Assembly (NCBI GenBank): GCA_013298075.1
Contig: JAAFJG010000009.1
Coordinates: forward strand, 1 to 64,000
Source of the DNA: Cytophagales bacterium
Lineage (GTDB): Bacteria > Bacteroidota > Bacteroidia > Cytophagales > Microscillaceae
DNA length: 64,000 nucleotides
Reading direction: 5' to 3'
Position 1 is the first letter of the stretch. Each line of letters begins with the position of its first letter. Positions 26,301 to 33,885 of this stretch are shown in pieces. The notes below the pieces were generated by a model. That model saw only the letters and a list, made by a program, of their open reading frames with translations, searched no databases and had not been told where the DNA came from. The translations under genes were made by a program, and so were the position numbers.

Positions 26301-26447
26301 GAACCGCTTGATAAATATTTAAAAAATAGAAAGGAAAAAATATTAACTATTGATGAAATTGAAAATGTAGAAAATATCATTAAAATTTTAGATTTTACCA
26401 TTGCTCAAATGAAAAAAATTGAAGAAGAAACAACAAAATGGATATAA
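23316..26447 (+). CDS. Type IIG single-chain restriction-modification enzyme, copy 2
   Basis: Reading the two 1043-residue proteins side by side, I see one difference: a Lys in copy 1 is Thr in copy 2, four residues from the C-terminus. The nuclease (Asp59, Glu73, Lys75), motif I and NPPY are intact, so both copies look functional. It carries its own copy of the promoter at 23280-23287. Downstream, after 54 bases, comes a DUF2721 gene unrelated to restriction. Such identity points to a very recent duplication, active gene conversion, or a near-identical assembly duplication. The two 3' substitutions and the different downstream flanks argue against a simple assembly copy. Confidence 0.88.
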   Translation: MDLFQNYIKELQDTPIDKITEHSKRSALENLLKQIAEEMVHKIAILHEPKREKNFGSPDFKISQSENIIGYIETKKFEENLDKTLKSDQITKYKQLSDNIILTNYLEFIWIKKGEINQRINLCFLTDIENKKFQLDISKANEVKKLIKDFFSQAAIGIDSTQKLAEVLALRARYLKDFIFDELQSQNKKQQTGKLYDLYAAFKNFVFDNLTISEFSDAFAQTLVYGLFLAKLNAKTQDINLYNAKKFIPISFKLLKELVNFLDELDNEEYKPIRWIVEEVLTVMNHIQLDKINESLSFKNEKKDKDNFTIKDPYVYFYEDFLAAYDYNLRKAKGVYYTPPAVVNFIIRAINHILVNDFNIKDGFADRKKITVLDFATGTGTFLLEILQQIFNTLPANSGKRKDIISEHILKNLFGFEYMIAPYTVAHLKLSQFLKDQNYEMTSDDAFQIFLTNTLVPMEKQNKISLLPALSEEVTKAQNVKEKPILIITGNPPYNKKSKNNGTWITELIKGHDINAQEENKNQPNYFMVDGTRMKEKQNWLRDDYVKFIRFAQWKMQNIENGVIGIITNHTFLDNITFRGMRQSLLNSFDQLYFLDLHGSAKQEGNIPDGKKDENVFDIEQGVSISFLVKNKGSEKKVFHSEMWGSRFDKYRQCLNNSFDTIDWKEIKPISPNYFFVPRSDEFKEQYDSFWSVTKIFKVFSLPLMTGNDKITVHFDKKSLLETLQIFKEESVENIKKYFQINEESTNWTISKAKNDVITSNNFENNITTISYRLFDQRITYFTGKSSGFHSRPSTISKHLLNENIGLLLPRQISRRSFQHVFCVNEIPDMCCFSAETKGANQLFPLYLYNEEMKNGKKIVVKETNFSKEFIEFLTKNYQNITFTPEQMIGYIYAILHSDTYRKKYYQDLKIDFARIPFTKSTEIFLLISKLGIELIDTHLSKKIPDINIGAFIGQGNNLVEKIDFDEKLQRIYINKNQYFEKVNSQIYEFKIGGYEPLDKYLKNRKEKILTIDEIENVENIIKILDFTIAQMKKIEEETTKWI

Positions 26448-26501
26448 AAAAACAATATTTTATCAACAAAAAAAACAAAAATTATCCTCAAATTAAAAAA
26501 T

Positions 26502-26906
26502 ATGGACATCAATATAAATACGCCATCTTTGCTTTTTCCTGCTATTTCTTTGCTTTTATTGGCATATACAAATCGTTTTTTGGCGATTGCAAGTTTGGTG
26601 AGAAGTTTGCATCGAAGTTATCAAGAAAATCCTGATATTCATTTGGTCATCCAGATTCGTTCTTTGAGAAGGCGACTTTTGATGATTAGAAATATGCAAT
26701 TTTTGGGTACATTGAGTCTTTTGTTGTGTATCATTTCTATGGCTGCTATTTTTTGGAAAAATACATATTTAGGTGGCTATTTATTTGCCATTAGTTTAGT
26801 TTTGATGATGTTTTCTTTGTTTTTTTCTTTGTGGGAATTGTTGGTTTCTATCAAAGCCTTAGATATTGAATTACAAGATTTGGCGAAAAAAAAGAGAGAT
26901 AATTAA
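26502..26906 (+). CDS. DUF2721 family membrane protein
   Basis: The 134-residue protein opens with PSLLFPAISLLLLAYTNRFLAIASLVRSLH, the signature of the DUF2721 family. A polar stretch with RSLRRRLLMIRNMQF and two further transmembrane helices (LGTLSLLLCIISMAAIF, YLFAISLVLMMFSLFF) follow. The length is normal. Function unknown. I prefer ATG 26502 to the overlapping frame starting at 26438, which lacks the family's start and is only an open reading frame shadow. Confidence 0.85.
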   Translation: MDININTPSLLFPAISLLLLAYTNRFLAIASLVRSLHRSYQENPDIHLVIQIRSLRRRLLMIRNMQFLGTLSLLLCIISMAAIFWKNTYLGGYLFAISLVLMMFSLFFSLWELLVSIKALDIELQDLAKKKRDN

Positions 26907-27045
26907 AATAATATTTTTAGATATATTGTTATTTTATTGCTAAAAAACTATACTTTTTATAAAAATAAAGTAATAAATTTTGTTTATTTATACTAATTAG
27001 AAATATTATTCTGATTTTTAGTATTCAATTAATGGCTCATTAAAT

Positions 27046-28293
27046 ATGCGTTTTTTACTTTTTTTTATCTTTTTTTTGTTGATAAATATACTATTTGCTC
27101 AAAACAATTTGCAAACTATTGGTTTTCATTTCAAATCTCCCAAACAAAAAAAATTAGTTTTAAAGTACAAAAGAGCCAATAATTTGATAGTTATTCCTTG
27201 TATTATCAACAATAAAATCAACGATACTTTAAATTTTGTGTTAGATACAGGCGTAAGTCATACTTTAATTACAGATACTTTTTTGAAATATGTATATGAT
27301 TTGAACTGCATTCGAAAAATAAGTATTAATGCGCCCGGTGGCAAAGAAAATATCGGTGCTTGTGTAGCAAATATCGAAAATATCAATATTGGTGGCGAAA
27401 TAATTGCTAATTCACACAATGTACTCGTATTAGATGATGACGTTTTGCATATTTCTGAATATGCAGGAATGAAAATTCATGGATTGATTGGAGCAGATTT
27501 ATTTTATCGTTTTGTGGTTCATTTGCGTTATACTGACGATTTTGTGATGTTTGAAAAACCTGAGATATTTACAAAACCTTCTAAAAGATACCAAGAAATT
27601 CCGATTATTCTCGAAGCGCAAAAACCTTATATTGTTGGTAATTTAGTCATGGATAATGATTCTGTTCCTGATGCCAAATTTTTATTAGATACAGGAGCGG
27701 GACATTCTTTATTATTAGACCAAGAAAGCCACAAAAATATTCAAATCCCCAAAAAAAATTTAGAAGGATATTTAGGAGTTTCTTTGGCGGGAGTTATCAA
27801 AGGACATATTGGACGAATAAAAAAATTAGAAATCGGCACACACAAATTACGTGAAGTAATTGCTAATTTTCCTGATACACTTTCTTTAAAAATCTCCCGA
27901 AGTTATATCAAACGAAATGGTAATATTGGCAGTGGAATTATGAAAAAATTTCATTGGATTTTTGATTATTCCAGAAAAAAAGTTTGGATAAGAAAGAATA
28001 TTTTTTTTAAAGATAGATTTGAATTTAGCACAAGTGGATTAGAAATAATTGCTTTGCCTCCTACTTACCAAACTTTTGCTATCGGAAGTATTAGAGAAGA
28101 TTCACCCGCAGAAAAAGCAGGTTTGGAAAAAGGTGATGAGTTTATGTTTATCGAAAATTATAATACCAATCAACTCAATATCAATCAAGCCTATAATCTT
28201 ATCAATAAAAAAAGTGGAAAAAAGGTATTGGTAATTGTCAGAAGAAAAGGAAAATTAGCAGCCTTTACTTTCATTGCAGAAGAACCTATTTAA
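27046..28293 (+). CDS. Secreted double retropepsin-like aspartyl protease with PDZ domain
   Basis: The 415-residue protein has a Sec signal ending at LFAQ. It carries two aspartyl protease half-domains in one chain, each with an active-site triad: LDTG with Asp67 and LLDTGAGHS with Asp215. Each is followed by the IxGL(I)GxDL or GSGIMK-type strand of the gag-polyprotein protease fold. A PDZ domain at about 330-412 (SPAEKAGLEKGDEF, LNINQAYNLINKKSGKKV) ends the protein. This architecture is common in Bacteroidota periplasmic proteins (PF13650 plus PDZ). Substrates are unknown. It is apparently monocistronic. Confidence 0.87.
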   Translation: MRFLLFFIFFLLINILFAQNNLQTIGFHFKSPKQKKLVLKYKRANNLIVIPCIINNKINDTLNFVLDTGVSHTLITDTFLKYVYDLNCIRKISINAPGGKENIGACVANIENINIGGEIIANSHNVLVLDDDVLHISEYAGMKIHGLIGADLFYRFVVHLRYTDDFVMFEKPEIFTKPSKRYQEIPIILEAQKPYIVGNLVMDNDSVPDAKFLLDTGAGHSLLLDQESHKNIQIPKKNLEGYLGVSLAGVIKGHIGRIKKLEIGTHKLREVIANFPDTLSLKISRSYIKRNGNIGSGIMKKFHWIFDYSRKKVWIRKNIFFKDRFEFSTSGLEIIALPPTYQTFAIGSIREDSPAEKAGLEKGDEFMFIENYNTNQLNINQAYNLINKKSGKKVLVIVRRKGKLAAFTFIAEEPI

Positions 28294-28390
28294 AAAAACA
28301 AATTCTTAGATTCAAGATCACATAAACGCTAAAAAATATACTTTTTTTTATTTTTATACGTTATACTAAGATATTTCAAATTTATTTTTA

Positions 28391-29098
28391 ATGATGATAG
28401 CAGAGAAAAAAAAAATTGTGGTTTTGACAGGCGCAGGAATCAGTGCAGAAAGCGGTATCAAAACTTTTAGAGATTCTGATGGTTTGTGGGAAAATCACCG
28501 ATTAGAAGAAGTAGCCACGCCTGAAGCATGGAAAAAAGACCCAGAATTAGTAACTCGATTTTATAACGCCAGACGTTCACAATTAGCGGAAGTAAAGCCC
28601 AACGCAGGACATTTTGCTTTGGTTGAATTAGAAAAATATTTTGATGTTACGATTATTACGCAAAATGTTGATGATTTGCACGAGCGAGCAGGCTCTAAAA
28701 ATATTTTACATTTGCATGGAGAATTAACCAAAGTAAGAAGCACCTTGCACCCAAGTTTAGTCTATCATTGGGGATATAAAGAAATAAAAATAGGTGATAT
28801 TTGTCAAAATGGTTCACAATTACGCCCACATATTGTTTGGTTTGGCGAGGCAGTTCCAAAAATGAAAGAGGCAACGGAAATTACCGAAAAATGTGATATT
28901 TTTATCGTTGTAGGTACTTCTATGGTGGTTTATCCTGCGGCAGGATTAATTAATGAAGTTAAAATGAGCAATCCAAAATATATTATTGACCCTAAAAAAC
29001 CAGCTATCAATTTGGATAAATCTACTATTTTTATGGAAGAGCCAGCCACTACCGGCGTACCAAAATTATTACAAGAATTAGTTAAAAAATATGTGTAA
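28391..29098 (+). CDS. NAD-dependent deacylase, SIR2 family, zinc-less class III
   Basis: The 235-residue sirtuin has GAGISAESGIKTFR (NAD binding), TQNVDDLHERAGS and HLHGEL with the catalytic His, LRPHIVWFGE, and VVGTSMVVYPAAGL. Tyr58 and Arg61 in FYNARR occupy the Y-x-x-R position that marks class III enzymes (SIRT5/CobB type), which remove succinyl, malonyl or acetyl groups from lysine. The structural zinc site that normally has four Cys is missing: the segment between HGEL and LRPH contains a single Cys (DICQNG). ATG 28391 and ATG 28394 are both possible starts. Confidence 0.9.
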   Translation: MMIAEKKKIVVLTGAGISAESGIKTFRDSDGLWENHRLEEVATPEAWKKDPELVTRFYNARRSQLAEVKPNAGHFALVELEKYFDVTIITQNVDDLHERAGSKNILHLHGELTKVRSTLHPSLVYHWGYKEIKIGDICQNGSQLRPHIVWFGEAVPKMKEATEITEKCDIFIVVGTSMVVYPAAGLINEVKMSNPKYIIDPKKPAINLDKSTIFMEEPATTGVPKLLQELVKKYV

Positions 29099-29175
29099 GG
29101 TAAAATAGAAGTTAATTCAAAGTAATTAAAAAAATACTCATTCGATTTATACTAATTTTTATAAGAAATAGTATA

Positions 29176-29473
29176 AGGGACTAAGTAGAAAATATTATAC
29201 CCAAAAAACTCCCTCATCTTCGGGGAGGGCTGGGTCAGTATTGTTAAATTCTTTTTTTTAACAAATAAAATAGAAATTAACTTGTATAATATTCTGTAAA
29301 AAATCTATAATTTTTTGAAAATCTTATAGATTTGGCAAATTATATTTTGATTTGTAAAATAATTTACCCGACAAATATTAGAACTTAACAACACTGACCC
29401 TAACCCTCGCCAGTGGTGAGAGAACTAAAAATAGGTTTTTTTGAGTGGGTAGTTTATTTTTTATAGGCTCCCT
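29176..29473. mobile_element. Nested MITE-like element, copy 1
   Basis: The outer ends read AGGGACTAAGTAG ... GGCTCCCT and are internally palindromic (CTCCCTCA..TTCGGGGAGGG, and CCCTCGCCAGTGGTGAG). Between them lies an AT-rich core (29236-29396). The same outer sequences flank a reversed core at 33886-34227. No open reading frame is present. No convincing target duplication is seen. Confidence 0.7.
29236..29396 (-). mobile_element. 161-bp core with terminal inverted repeats (orientation 1)
   Basis: The termini CAGTATTGTTAAATTCT and AGAACTTAACAACACTG are inverted repeats with two mismatches, extendable with GGGT/ACCC on both sides. The core is AT-rich and non-coding. The copy at 33989-34150 is its reverse complement, with a few changes. 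Confidence 0.75.
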
Positions 29474-29491
29474 AAATCGAATTGAATAAAA

Positions 29492-29728
29492 TTAAGCACT
29501 AATTACTTTAGCAATAATAATACAAATTCCTAAAATCAAAGAACCTACCACAATAGCCATTGCAACGTTATTTTCTTTGCCAATTTGTTCAGATATTTTA
29601 CCTGGAATTATAATATCAATTAATTTGTAAGCAATTAAAGCCATTGCCAAGCCTAGACTTGAATAAATAAGAGAATTAAGTATGCCCTCTGCTAAATTAG
29701 GTGCATTTAAAAGTAAGATTGACAACAT
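29492..29728 (-). CDS. DUF350 family small membrane protein
   Basis: The 78-residue protein has two transmembrane helices joined by KLIDIIIPGKISEQIGKENNVAMAI. The ID..P....E...ENNVA pattern is that of the DUF350 family. Most DUF350 proteins are about 130 residues with this unit twice; this one has a single unit, so it may work as a dimer. Function unknown. It stands 40 bases from a thioredoxin-like gene on the same strand and could be co-transcribed with it. Confidence 0.75.
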   Translation of the reverse strand: MLSILLLNAPNLAEGILNSLIYSSLGLAMALIAYKLIDIIIPGKISEQIGKENNVAMAIVVGSLILGICIIIAKVISA

Positions 29729-29768
29729 AATACAATAGTTTTGTGTTTAATATCTATGAAAAATAATT

Positions 29769-30230
29769 TTATTTTTTAATCGCATCTTTGAGATGTTGAA
29801 TATAAGATTCTTCGCCACCATCTTGATAACCTGTGCGTAAAACAATATTTTCTTTGGCATCAACCAATAAAATAGTCGGAAAACCTTCTACTTTATGTTG
29901 TGTCATTAATTTATTATTTTGAATTTTTTCTTCAGGTGATACTTTTTTGCGTCTTGGAAAATCTAATTTTACGCAAATCAGATTATCTTTGGCATATTTT
30001 ACAAAAGCAGCTTTATCAAAAACTTCTTTGTCTAAACGAATACACCAGCCACACCAATCTGAGCCTGTGAAATTTAAAAGTAAGGTTTTTTTACTTTTTT
30101 TGGCATCTTTTAATGCTTTCGCATAATTTGTAACCCAAATTAACTTATTATTTTCTTCAAAAACTAATTTTGATGAAAAACCAAATAAAAATGGCAAACT
30201 TGTTAAGATAAGAATACTAATTGTTTTCAT
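29769..30230 (-). CDS. Periplasmic thioredoxin-like protein
   Basis: The 153-residue protein has a signal peptide (LTSLPFLFGFSS) followed by a thioredoxin fold of the thioredoxin_7/DUF953 group. It shows KSKKTLLLNFTGSDWCGWC with the redox-active CGWC, then KLDFPRR, and VEGFPTILLVDAKENIV containing the cis-Pro. It would act as a disulfide oxidoreductase in the periplasm. The next gene upstream on the same strand is the SBP/SpoIIE receptor, but the gap of over 100 AT-rich bases suggests separate transcription. Confidence 0.88.
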   Translation of the reverse strand: MKTISILILTSLPFLFGFSSKLVFEENNKLIWVTNYAKALKDAKKSKKTLLLNFTGSDWCGWCIRLDKEVFDKAAFVKYAKDNLICVKLDFPRRKKVSPEEKIQNNKLMTQHKVEGFPTILLVDAKENIVLRTGYQDGGEESYIQHLKDAIKK

Positions 30231-30343
30231 TTTTTTAAATGTATATAATTTTGTAAATATTTTTTTAGATCATATTTATAAACGCAAATAAATATTAATT
30301 ATATGATTTTTAATTATTATTTAACATATTTTTTATAAATATC

Positions 30344-32269
30344 TTACATTGTTAGTCTTATTCCCCAAAAAGTAATATCATCTCTTTGTTCTGTTCCTTG
30401 TTGATGGTTGGCTAACAATTCTTTCAATAATTCTTTTTGTTCTGCACAAGGTAAATGAGTGCTTTGCGTTAAAAGTACTACTAATTTTTTCTTTCCTAAA
30501 CTTTTTCTTTGTAAATTAGCCACGTCAGTAAATCCATCAGAATAAACATAAAGCATATCAGACTCTTTAAGCAAAATAGTATGTTCTGTAAATGCTCTAC
30601 TTTCTATTGCTGTAAATGCTCCACCGATACTTTTTCTATCTCCGTGTATTTCTTTCATTTCATTATCAGTATAATACAATAAATTTCGTTTTGCACCCGA
30701 AAAACACACTTGATAAGTTCTATTTGGCATTTTTTCGATACTAATTAAAGCCAAATCCATTCCCTCTTGATTTTGTTCATTATCTTGTGAAAGTGCTTTT
30801 CTGATAATTTTATGTAAACCTTCTAAAATTTTTGCAGGTTGATGAATATCTTGAGAATTGATAATATCATTCAGAAAAGAATGTCCTAGCATACTCATGA
30901 AGGCACCTGGTACGCCATGACCTGTGCAATCCGCTAGAGCAACAAATATTTTTTCGTTTTCTATGATTATTCCTTCACTATTTTTAACGGCAGGTGTATC
31001 ACCCAGCCAATAAAAATCACCTGAAACAATATCTTTTGGTTTATAAATTACAAAATTTTCTTCTCCCAATGTATATTTAATACGTGGTTTGAATGGAAGC
31101 ATAGCCGATTGTATGGCTTTAGCCGCTTTAATACTATCTGTAATTTGTTTATTTTGTTTATTTAAAATTGAATAACTTGTTTCAAGTTCTTCTTTTTGAG
31201 ATTCAATTTCAATATTTTTTAATTTTAAAATTTTATTATTTCGTATTTGCACAAAAACAAGCCCAATAACTAATACAATCACCAAAACCACAATTGTTAA
31301 TATCAAAACGAGCATCGATTGTCTTGCTGATTGCAATTTCATCATCGTTTCATTGCGTTCTATTTGCGCTCCTTGTTGTTCTTTTTCGTGGTGTAAAAGC
31401 GCCATTTCTTTGTTTTTTTCGCCTTTGTATCCACTAATAAATTCATTTATTTCTTTGCTAAAATGTTTTTCAAGAATAATTTGCCATTCTTTTTTGAAAT
31501 TTATGTCTTCTAAAAAAGCATTTAAAACACTGTCCCAATCGCTTGTTTGTGGCATTAAAATTCCGTAACCTTGTCTTTGAAGGCTAAAAAGTGTTTGTCT
31601 TCTGAGTTTTAAACCTTGTTTGTGCCAATATAAATAATCTGGAAGTGGATATAAAGCAAAAAGGTTATCACTTTCTAATAACTTTTCTCTTACTTTTCCT
31701 CTATTCAATACATAAATAAAAGGTAAATCTGTCTTAATTTTCTTAAATTCTAATAAGTTTTTTTCAAAAGTAGAATTAGGTATCGTAACTGCTTTTGCAT
31801 TTTTAAATATTTTTATCCATTCTGCTGTGTCTTTGGCAATACCTAAATTAGGACTATTGACCATCACATCAATATCAGGCAAATAAGGTTTGCTCATTTT
31901 GATTTCCGCCAATCTTTTTTCGGTAATAGAAGTTGTACCAATACCAAATTCTCCTGACTTACCATTTTTTACTTTTTGATAATATGTAGGAAATTCTTCG
32001 TATGCTTCATATTTGACTTCTAAATCGACCCAATATTGTCTTTTTACGTATTGTACAAAACTTTCTATGAGTTCTGATTCAGGTCCTTTTCTTATATTAT
32101 TTTCAGTATAAAAAAATGGTTTTACGTCATAATAATAAACAATAATTTTTCCTTTTTTGGCTTGTTTTGCAGTTGCCCAACTTGTAGGTACGCTATTATC
32201 TTGTGCTTTGAGTGTGATATTCAAGGCATAAAAAACAATAAACATACATACAAAGAAGTTTTTTTTCAT
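30344..32269 (-). CDS. Receptor phosphatase: solute-binding domain, membrane helix, coiled coil and SpoIIE PP2C
   Basis: From ATG 32269 (641 residues) the order is: a signal peptide ending at LKAQ, then a bacterial extracellular solute-binding family 3 domain (KIIVYYYDVKPFFY ... GIGTTSITEKRLAEIKMSKPYL), a transmembrane helix at about 316-342, and a coiled coil with the SI-AA-AIQSAMLP motif. The SpoIIE/PP2C phosphatase (KDIVSGDFYW, VALADCTGHGVPGAFMSMLGHSFL, GMDLALISIE, LYVYSDGFTD) runs to the C-terminus with its metal-binding Asp residues intact. It would sense a small ligand outside and dephosphorylate a Ser/Thr-phosphorylated partner (anti-anti-sigma type) inside. No such partner is adjacent. 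The upstream start at 32314 only adds a non-signal extension. Confidence 0.88.
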   Translation of the reverse strand: MKKNFFVCMFIVFYALNITLKAQDNSVPTSWATAKQAKKGKIIVYYYDVKPFFYTENNIRKGPESELIESFVQYVKRQYWVDLEVKYEAYEEFPTYYQKVKNGKSGEFGIGTTSITEKRLAEIKMSKPYLPDIDVMVNSPNLGIAKDTAEWIKIFKNAKAVTIPNSTFEKNLLEFKKIKTDLPFIYVLNRGKVREKLLESDNLFALYPLPDYLYWHKQGLKLRRQTLFSLQRQGYGILMPQTSDWDSVLNAFLEDINFKKEWQIILEKHFSKEINEFISGYKGEKNKEMALLHHEKEQQGAQIERNETMMKLQSARQSMLVLILTIVVLVIVLVIGLVFVQIRNNKILKLKNIEIESQKEELETSYSILNKQNKQITDSIKAAKAIQSAMLPFKPRIKYTLGEENFVIYKPKDIVSGDFYWLGDTPAVKNSEGIIIENEKIFVALADCTGHGVPGAFMSMLGHSFLNDIINSQDIHQPAKILEGLHKIIRKALSQDNEQNQEGMDLALISIEKMPNRTYQVCFSGAKRNLLYYTDNEMKEIHGDRKSIGGAFTAIESRAFTEHTILLKESDMLYVYSDGFTDVANLQRKSLGKKKLVVLLTQSTHLPCAEQKELLKELLANHQQGTEQRDDITFWGIRLTM

Positions 32270-32353
32270 TTTTTTTATGTGAATAAAAAAATTATTGTGT
32301 TTAAAAAAATACAAACTAAAACAATAAATTTATTGTTTCATTAAGTAATTCAC

Positions 32354-32372
32354 TATTTTTGTACCAAAAGTA
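32354..32372. promoter_or_regulatory. Overlapping divergent promoter elements
   Basis: TATTTTTG on the plus strand (32354-32361) points to the LRR gene at 32471. TACTTTTG on the minus strand (32372-32365) points to the receptor phosphatase at 32269. The two elements are only three bases apart, so the two polymerases would exclude each other. Confidence 0.5.
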
Positions 32373-32470
32373 AACTAAAAAAAAATAATTTCAAAATTTA
32401 TGTAATAATTTATTTATTTTTTTCATTTTTTTTCGTTATTTATCTATATTTATTTATCAAAATTACATCT

Positions 32471-33070
32471 ATGAAGTCGTTTTTGTTATTCTTAATTTTA
32501 TTTTTCCAACTATTTTTTTTATTTTCCCAAGAGATTTTATCTGAAACAGAATTATCCAAAAAAGCTATGTATTCTAATTTTGCCAGAGCCTACCAAAAAT
32601 CATTAGAAGTGTATAAAATTACGCTCAAAAGTGGTAGTAGTATTTATGGAAAAATTGATGGTTTACCGATAGATATTGATACGTTAAAAAATTTGCAATT
32701 TATTCAAGTCATCAATGAAAGTTTAAAAAATCTCCCGCCCAGATTTGCTAAACTACAATTTATGCAACAAATTTATATGAGTGGCAATCAGTTTCCTGTC
32801 ATTCCGCCCGCTATTTATGCGTTAAAAAATTTAAAAAGATTAGATTTACAAAAAAATGATATTTCAATTATTGTCAATGATATTGATAAATTACAAAACT
32901 TAGAATATTTATATTTGAATGATAATCCTTTGGTTTTTTTGTCTGTGGAGCATTTTAGAAAACTTAAAAAACTCAAATTTTTGAATATTAAAAATACAAA
33001 ATTACCTGATGCTATTATCAAAGATTTAAAGAAATATTTAATTTGGGTTAAAATTGATGTAAATTATTAG
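32471..33070 (+). CDS. Secreted leucine-rich repeat protein
   Basis: The 199-residue protein has a signal peptide ending at LFSQ and a short helical region. Leucine-rich repeats follow from about residue 70 to the end, for example LKNLQFIQVINESLKNLPP, LKNLKRLDLQKNDIS and LQNLEYLYLNDNPLVFL, with the LxxLxLxxN frame. It is short for the family, with about five repeats, and has no anchor, so it is probably periplasmic or exported. A bidirectional terminator separates it from the converging gene. Confidence 0.85.
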   Translation: MKSFLLFLILFFQLFFLFSQEILSETELSKKAMYSNFARAYQKSLEVYKITLKSGSSIYGKIDGLPIDIDTLKNLQFIQVINESLKNLPPRFAKLQFMQQIYMSGNQFPVIPPAIYALKNLKRLDLQKNDISIIVNDIDKLQNLEYLYLNDNPLVFLSVEHFRKLKKLKFLNIKNTKLPDAIIKDLKKYLIWVKIDVNY

Positions 33071-33093
33071 TTTTTTGGTGATGAAGCAAAATA

Positions 33094-33142
33094 AAAATCC
33101 TATAAATTAATATTAAATAAACATCAATTTATAGGATTTTTT
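33094..33142. terminator. Bidirectional terminator
   Basis: AAAAATCCTATAAATT and AATTTATAGGATTTTT are perfect inverted arms, with A/T runs on both outsides. It serves the converging LRR gene (plus) and the small secreted protein gene (minus). Confidence 0.85.
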
Positions 33143-33164
33143 ATATTCGTTTTTTGAAAATATC

Positions 33165-33614
33165 TTATCTACGTAAACTTAATACTGCTCCTGCACAAAA
33201 AGCAGTTGCTTCGTTATTATATTTGAATTTTAGATAATAAATTCCTGTAGCCGTACAAAGATACTGAATACCCGGATAATATTTGCCTTTTTGGAAACTT
33301 GTCGCTCCTGTAATTTCTTTGCGATTTGAGTCCATAATTGTTACAAATACGCCTTTATTTTGTGGATGTCCACTGGCGATTTGAATCATATACTTGCCAC
33401 CTTTACTCATAATGTAAGAAAATTCAATTTCTTTTTTGCTTCCACTTTGTCCATCGAGCGTATAGCTTTTTAGGAATGTAAAGCCTTCAGGCATGTCTTT
33501 AATACATTTATCCTTGTAAATTTTGGCATCGCAACCCATTGTTTTGGTTGGGTTAGGGTTTGTTGGATTGATAAAAGCAACAAAAAACGACAATATAAAA
33601 TGAAGAACTATCAT
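33165..33614 (-). CDS. Small secreted protein, paralogue of the one at 10339-10755
   Basis: The 149-residue protein has an N-terminal hydrophobic signal and a mature domain GCDAKIYKDKCIKDMPEGFTFLKSY. It matches the 10.3 kb paralogue across its whole length, including SKGGKYMI, HPQNKGVFVTIMDSN, KYYPGIQYLC and TGIYYLKFKY, and a C-terminal block AGAVLSLRR. Four Cys positions are conserved. No named family is recognised. The two genes are 23 kb apart on opposite strands, so this is a dispersed and not a tandem pair. Upstream lies a long gene-free stretch. Confidence 0.78.
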   Translation of the reverse strand: MIVLHFILSFFVAFINPTNPNPTKTMGCDAKIYKDKCIKDMPEGFTFLKSYTLDGQSGSKKEIEFSYIMSKGGKYMIQIASGHPQNKGVFVTIMDSNRKEITGATSFQKGKYYPGIQYLCTATGIYYLKFKYNNEATAFCAGAVLSLRR

Positions 33615-33885
33615 AAGATTTTTTATTAAGTTTTTTATATTAAAACGATAGATTTGAATTTTTAATATATTTGTATAACGTAATCTTTATACAAATTAGC
33701 ATAAAAAGGTAAGAATATTTTTATTTTATTTTTCTTTCGAGTGCAAATATCATTTTTTTAAATTAAAGTTCCAAATATTTATAAAAAAAAAATGATTTTT
33801 AGGAGATGATCGTAGAGTTATTTTTAGCATATTATACATATTCCAAATTTTGATATTTCATTTTGTATTTATTTTGATAGTTTTT
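33615..33885. other. Gene-free AT-rich stretch
   Basis: This is the upstream region of the minus-strand small secreted protein gene. It contains a minus-strand GATATTTGC near 33750 that is one base off the promoter consensus. I see nothing else recognisable before the repeat element that starts at 33886. Confidence 0.4.

Larger units (their letters stand above)
19879..26447 (+). repeat. Head-to-tail 3,332-bp tandem duplication (two copies)
   Basis: The unit from 19879 to 23210 is repeated from 23211. All landmarks (promoter, ATG, NPPY codons, stop) are displaced by exactly 3,332 bases. I see no difference through the whole gene until the last dozen codons, where an A/T and an A/C substitution occur. 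The sequences then diverge after the stop codon. Confidence 0.92.

Noticed and set aside
19984-26447. Two type IIG genes as an assembly artefact
   Set aside because: The last codons differ in two bases and the sequences after the stops are unrelated, and a truncated leader copy stands before the first. A simple assembly copy would not produce this, although only long reads can settle it.
26438-26635. 65-codon frame at the end of restriction-modification copy 2
   Set aside because: It overlaps the stop of the type IIG gene and the first third of the DUF2721 gene in another frame. The DUF2721 frame carries the family motif.
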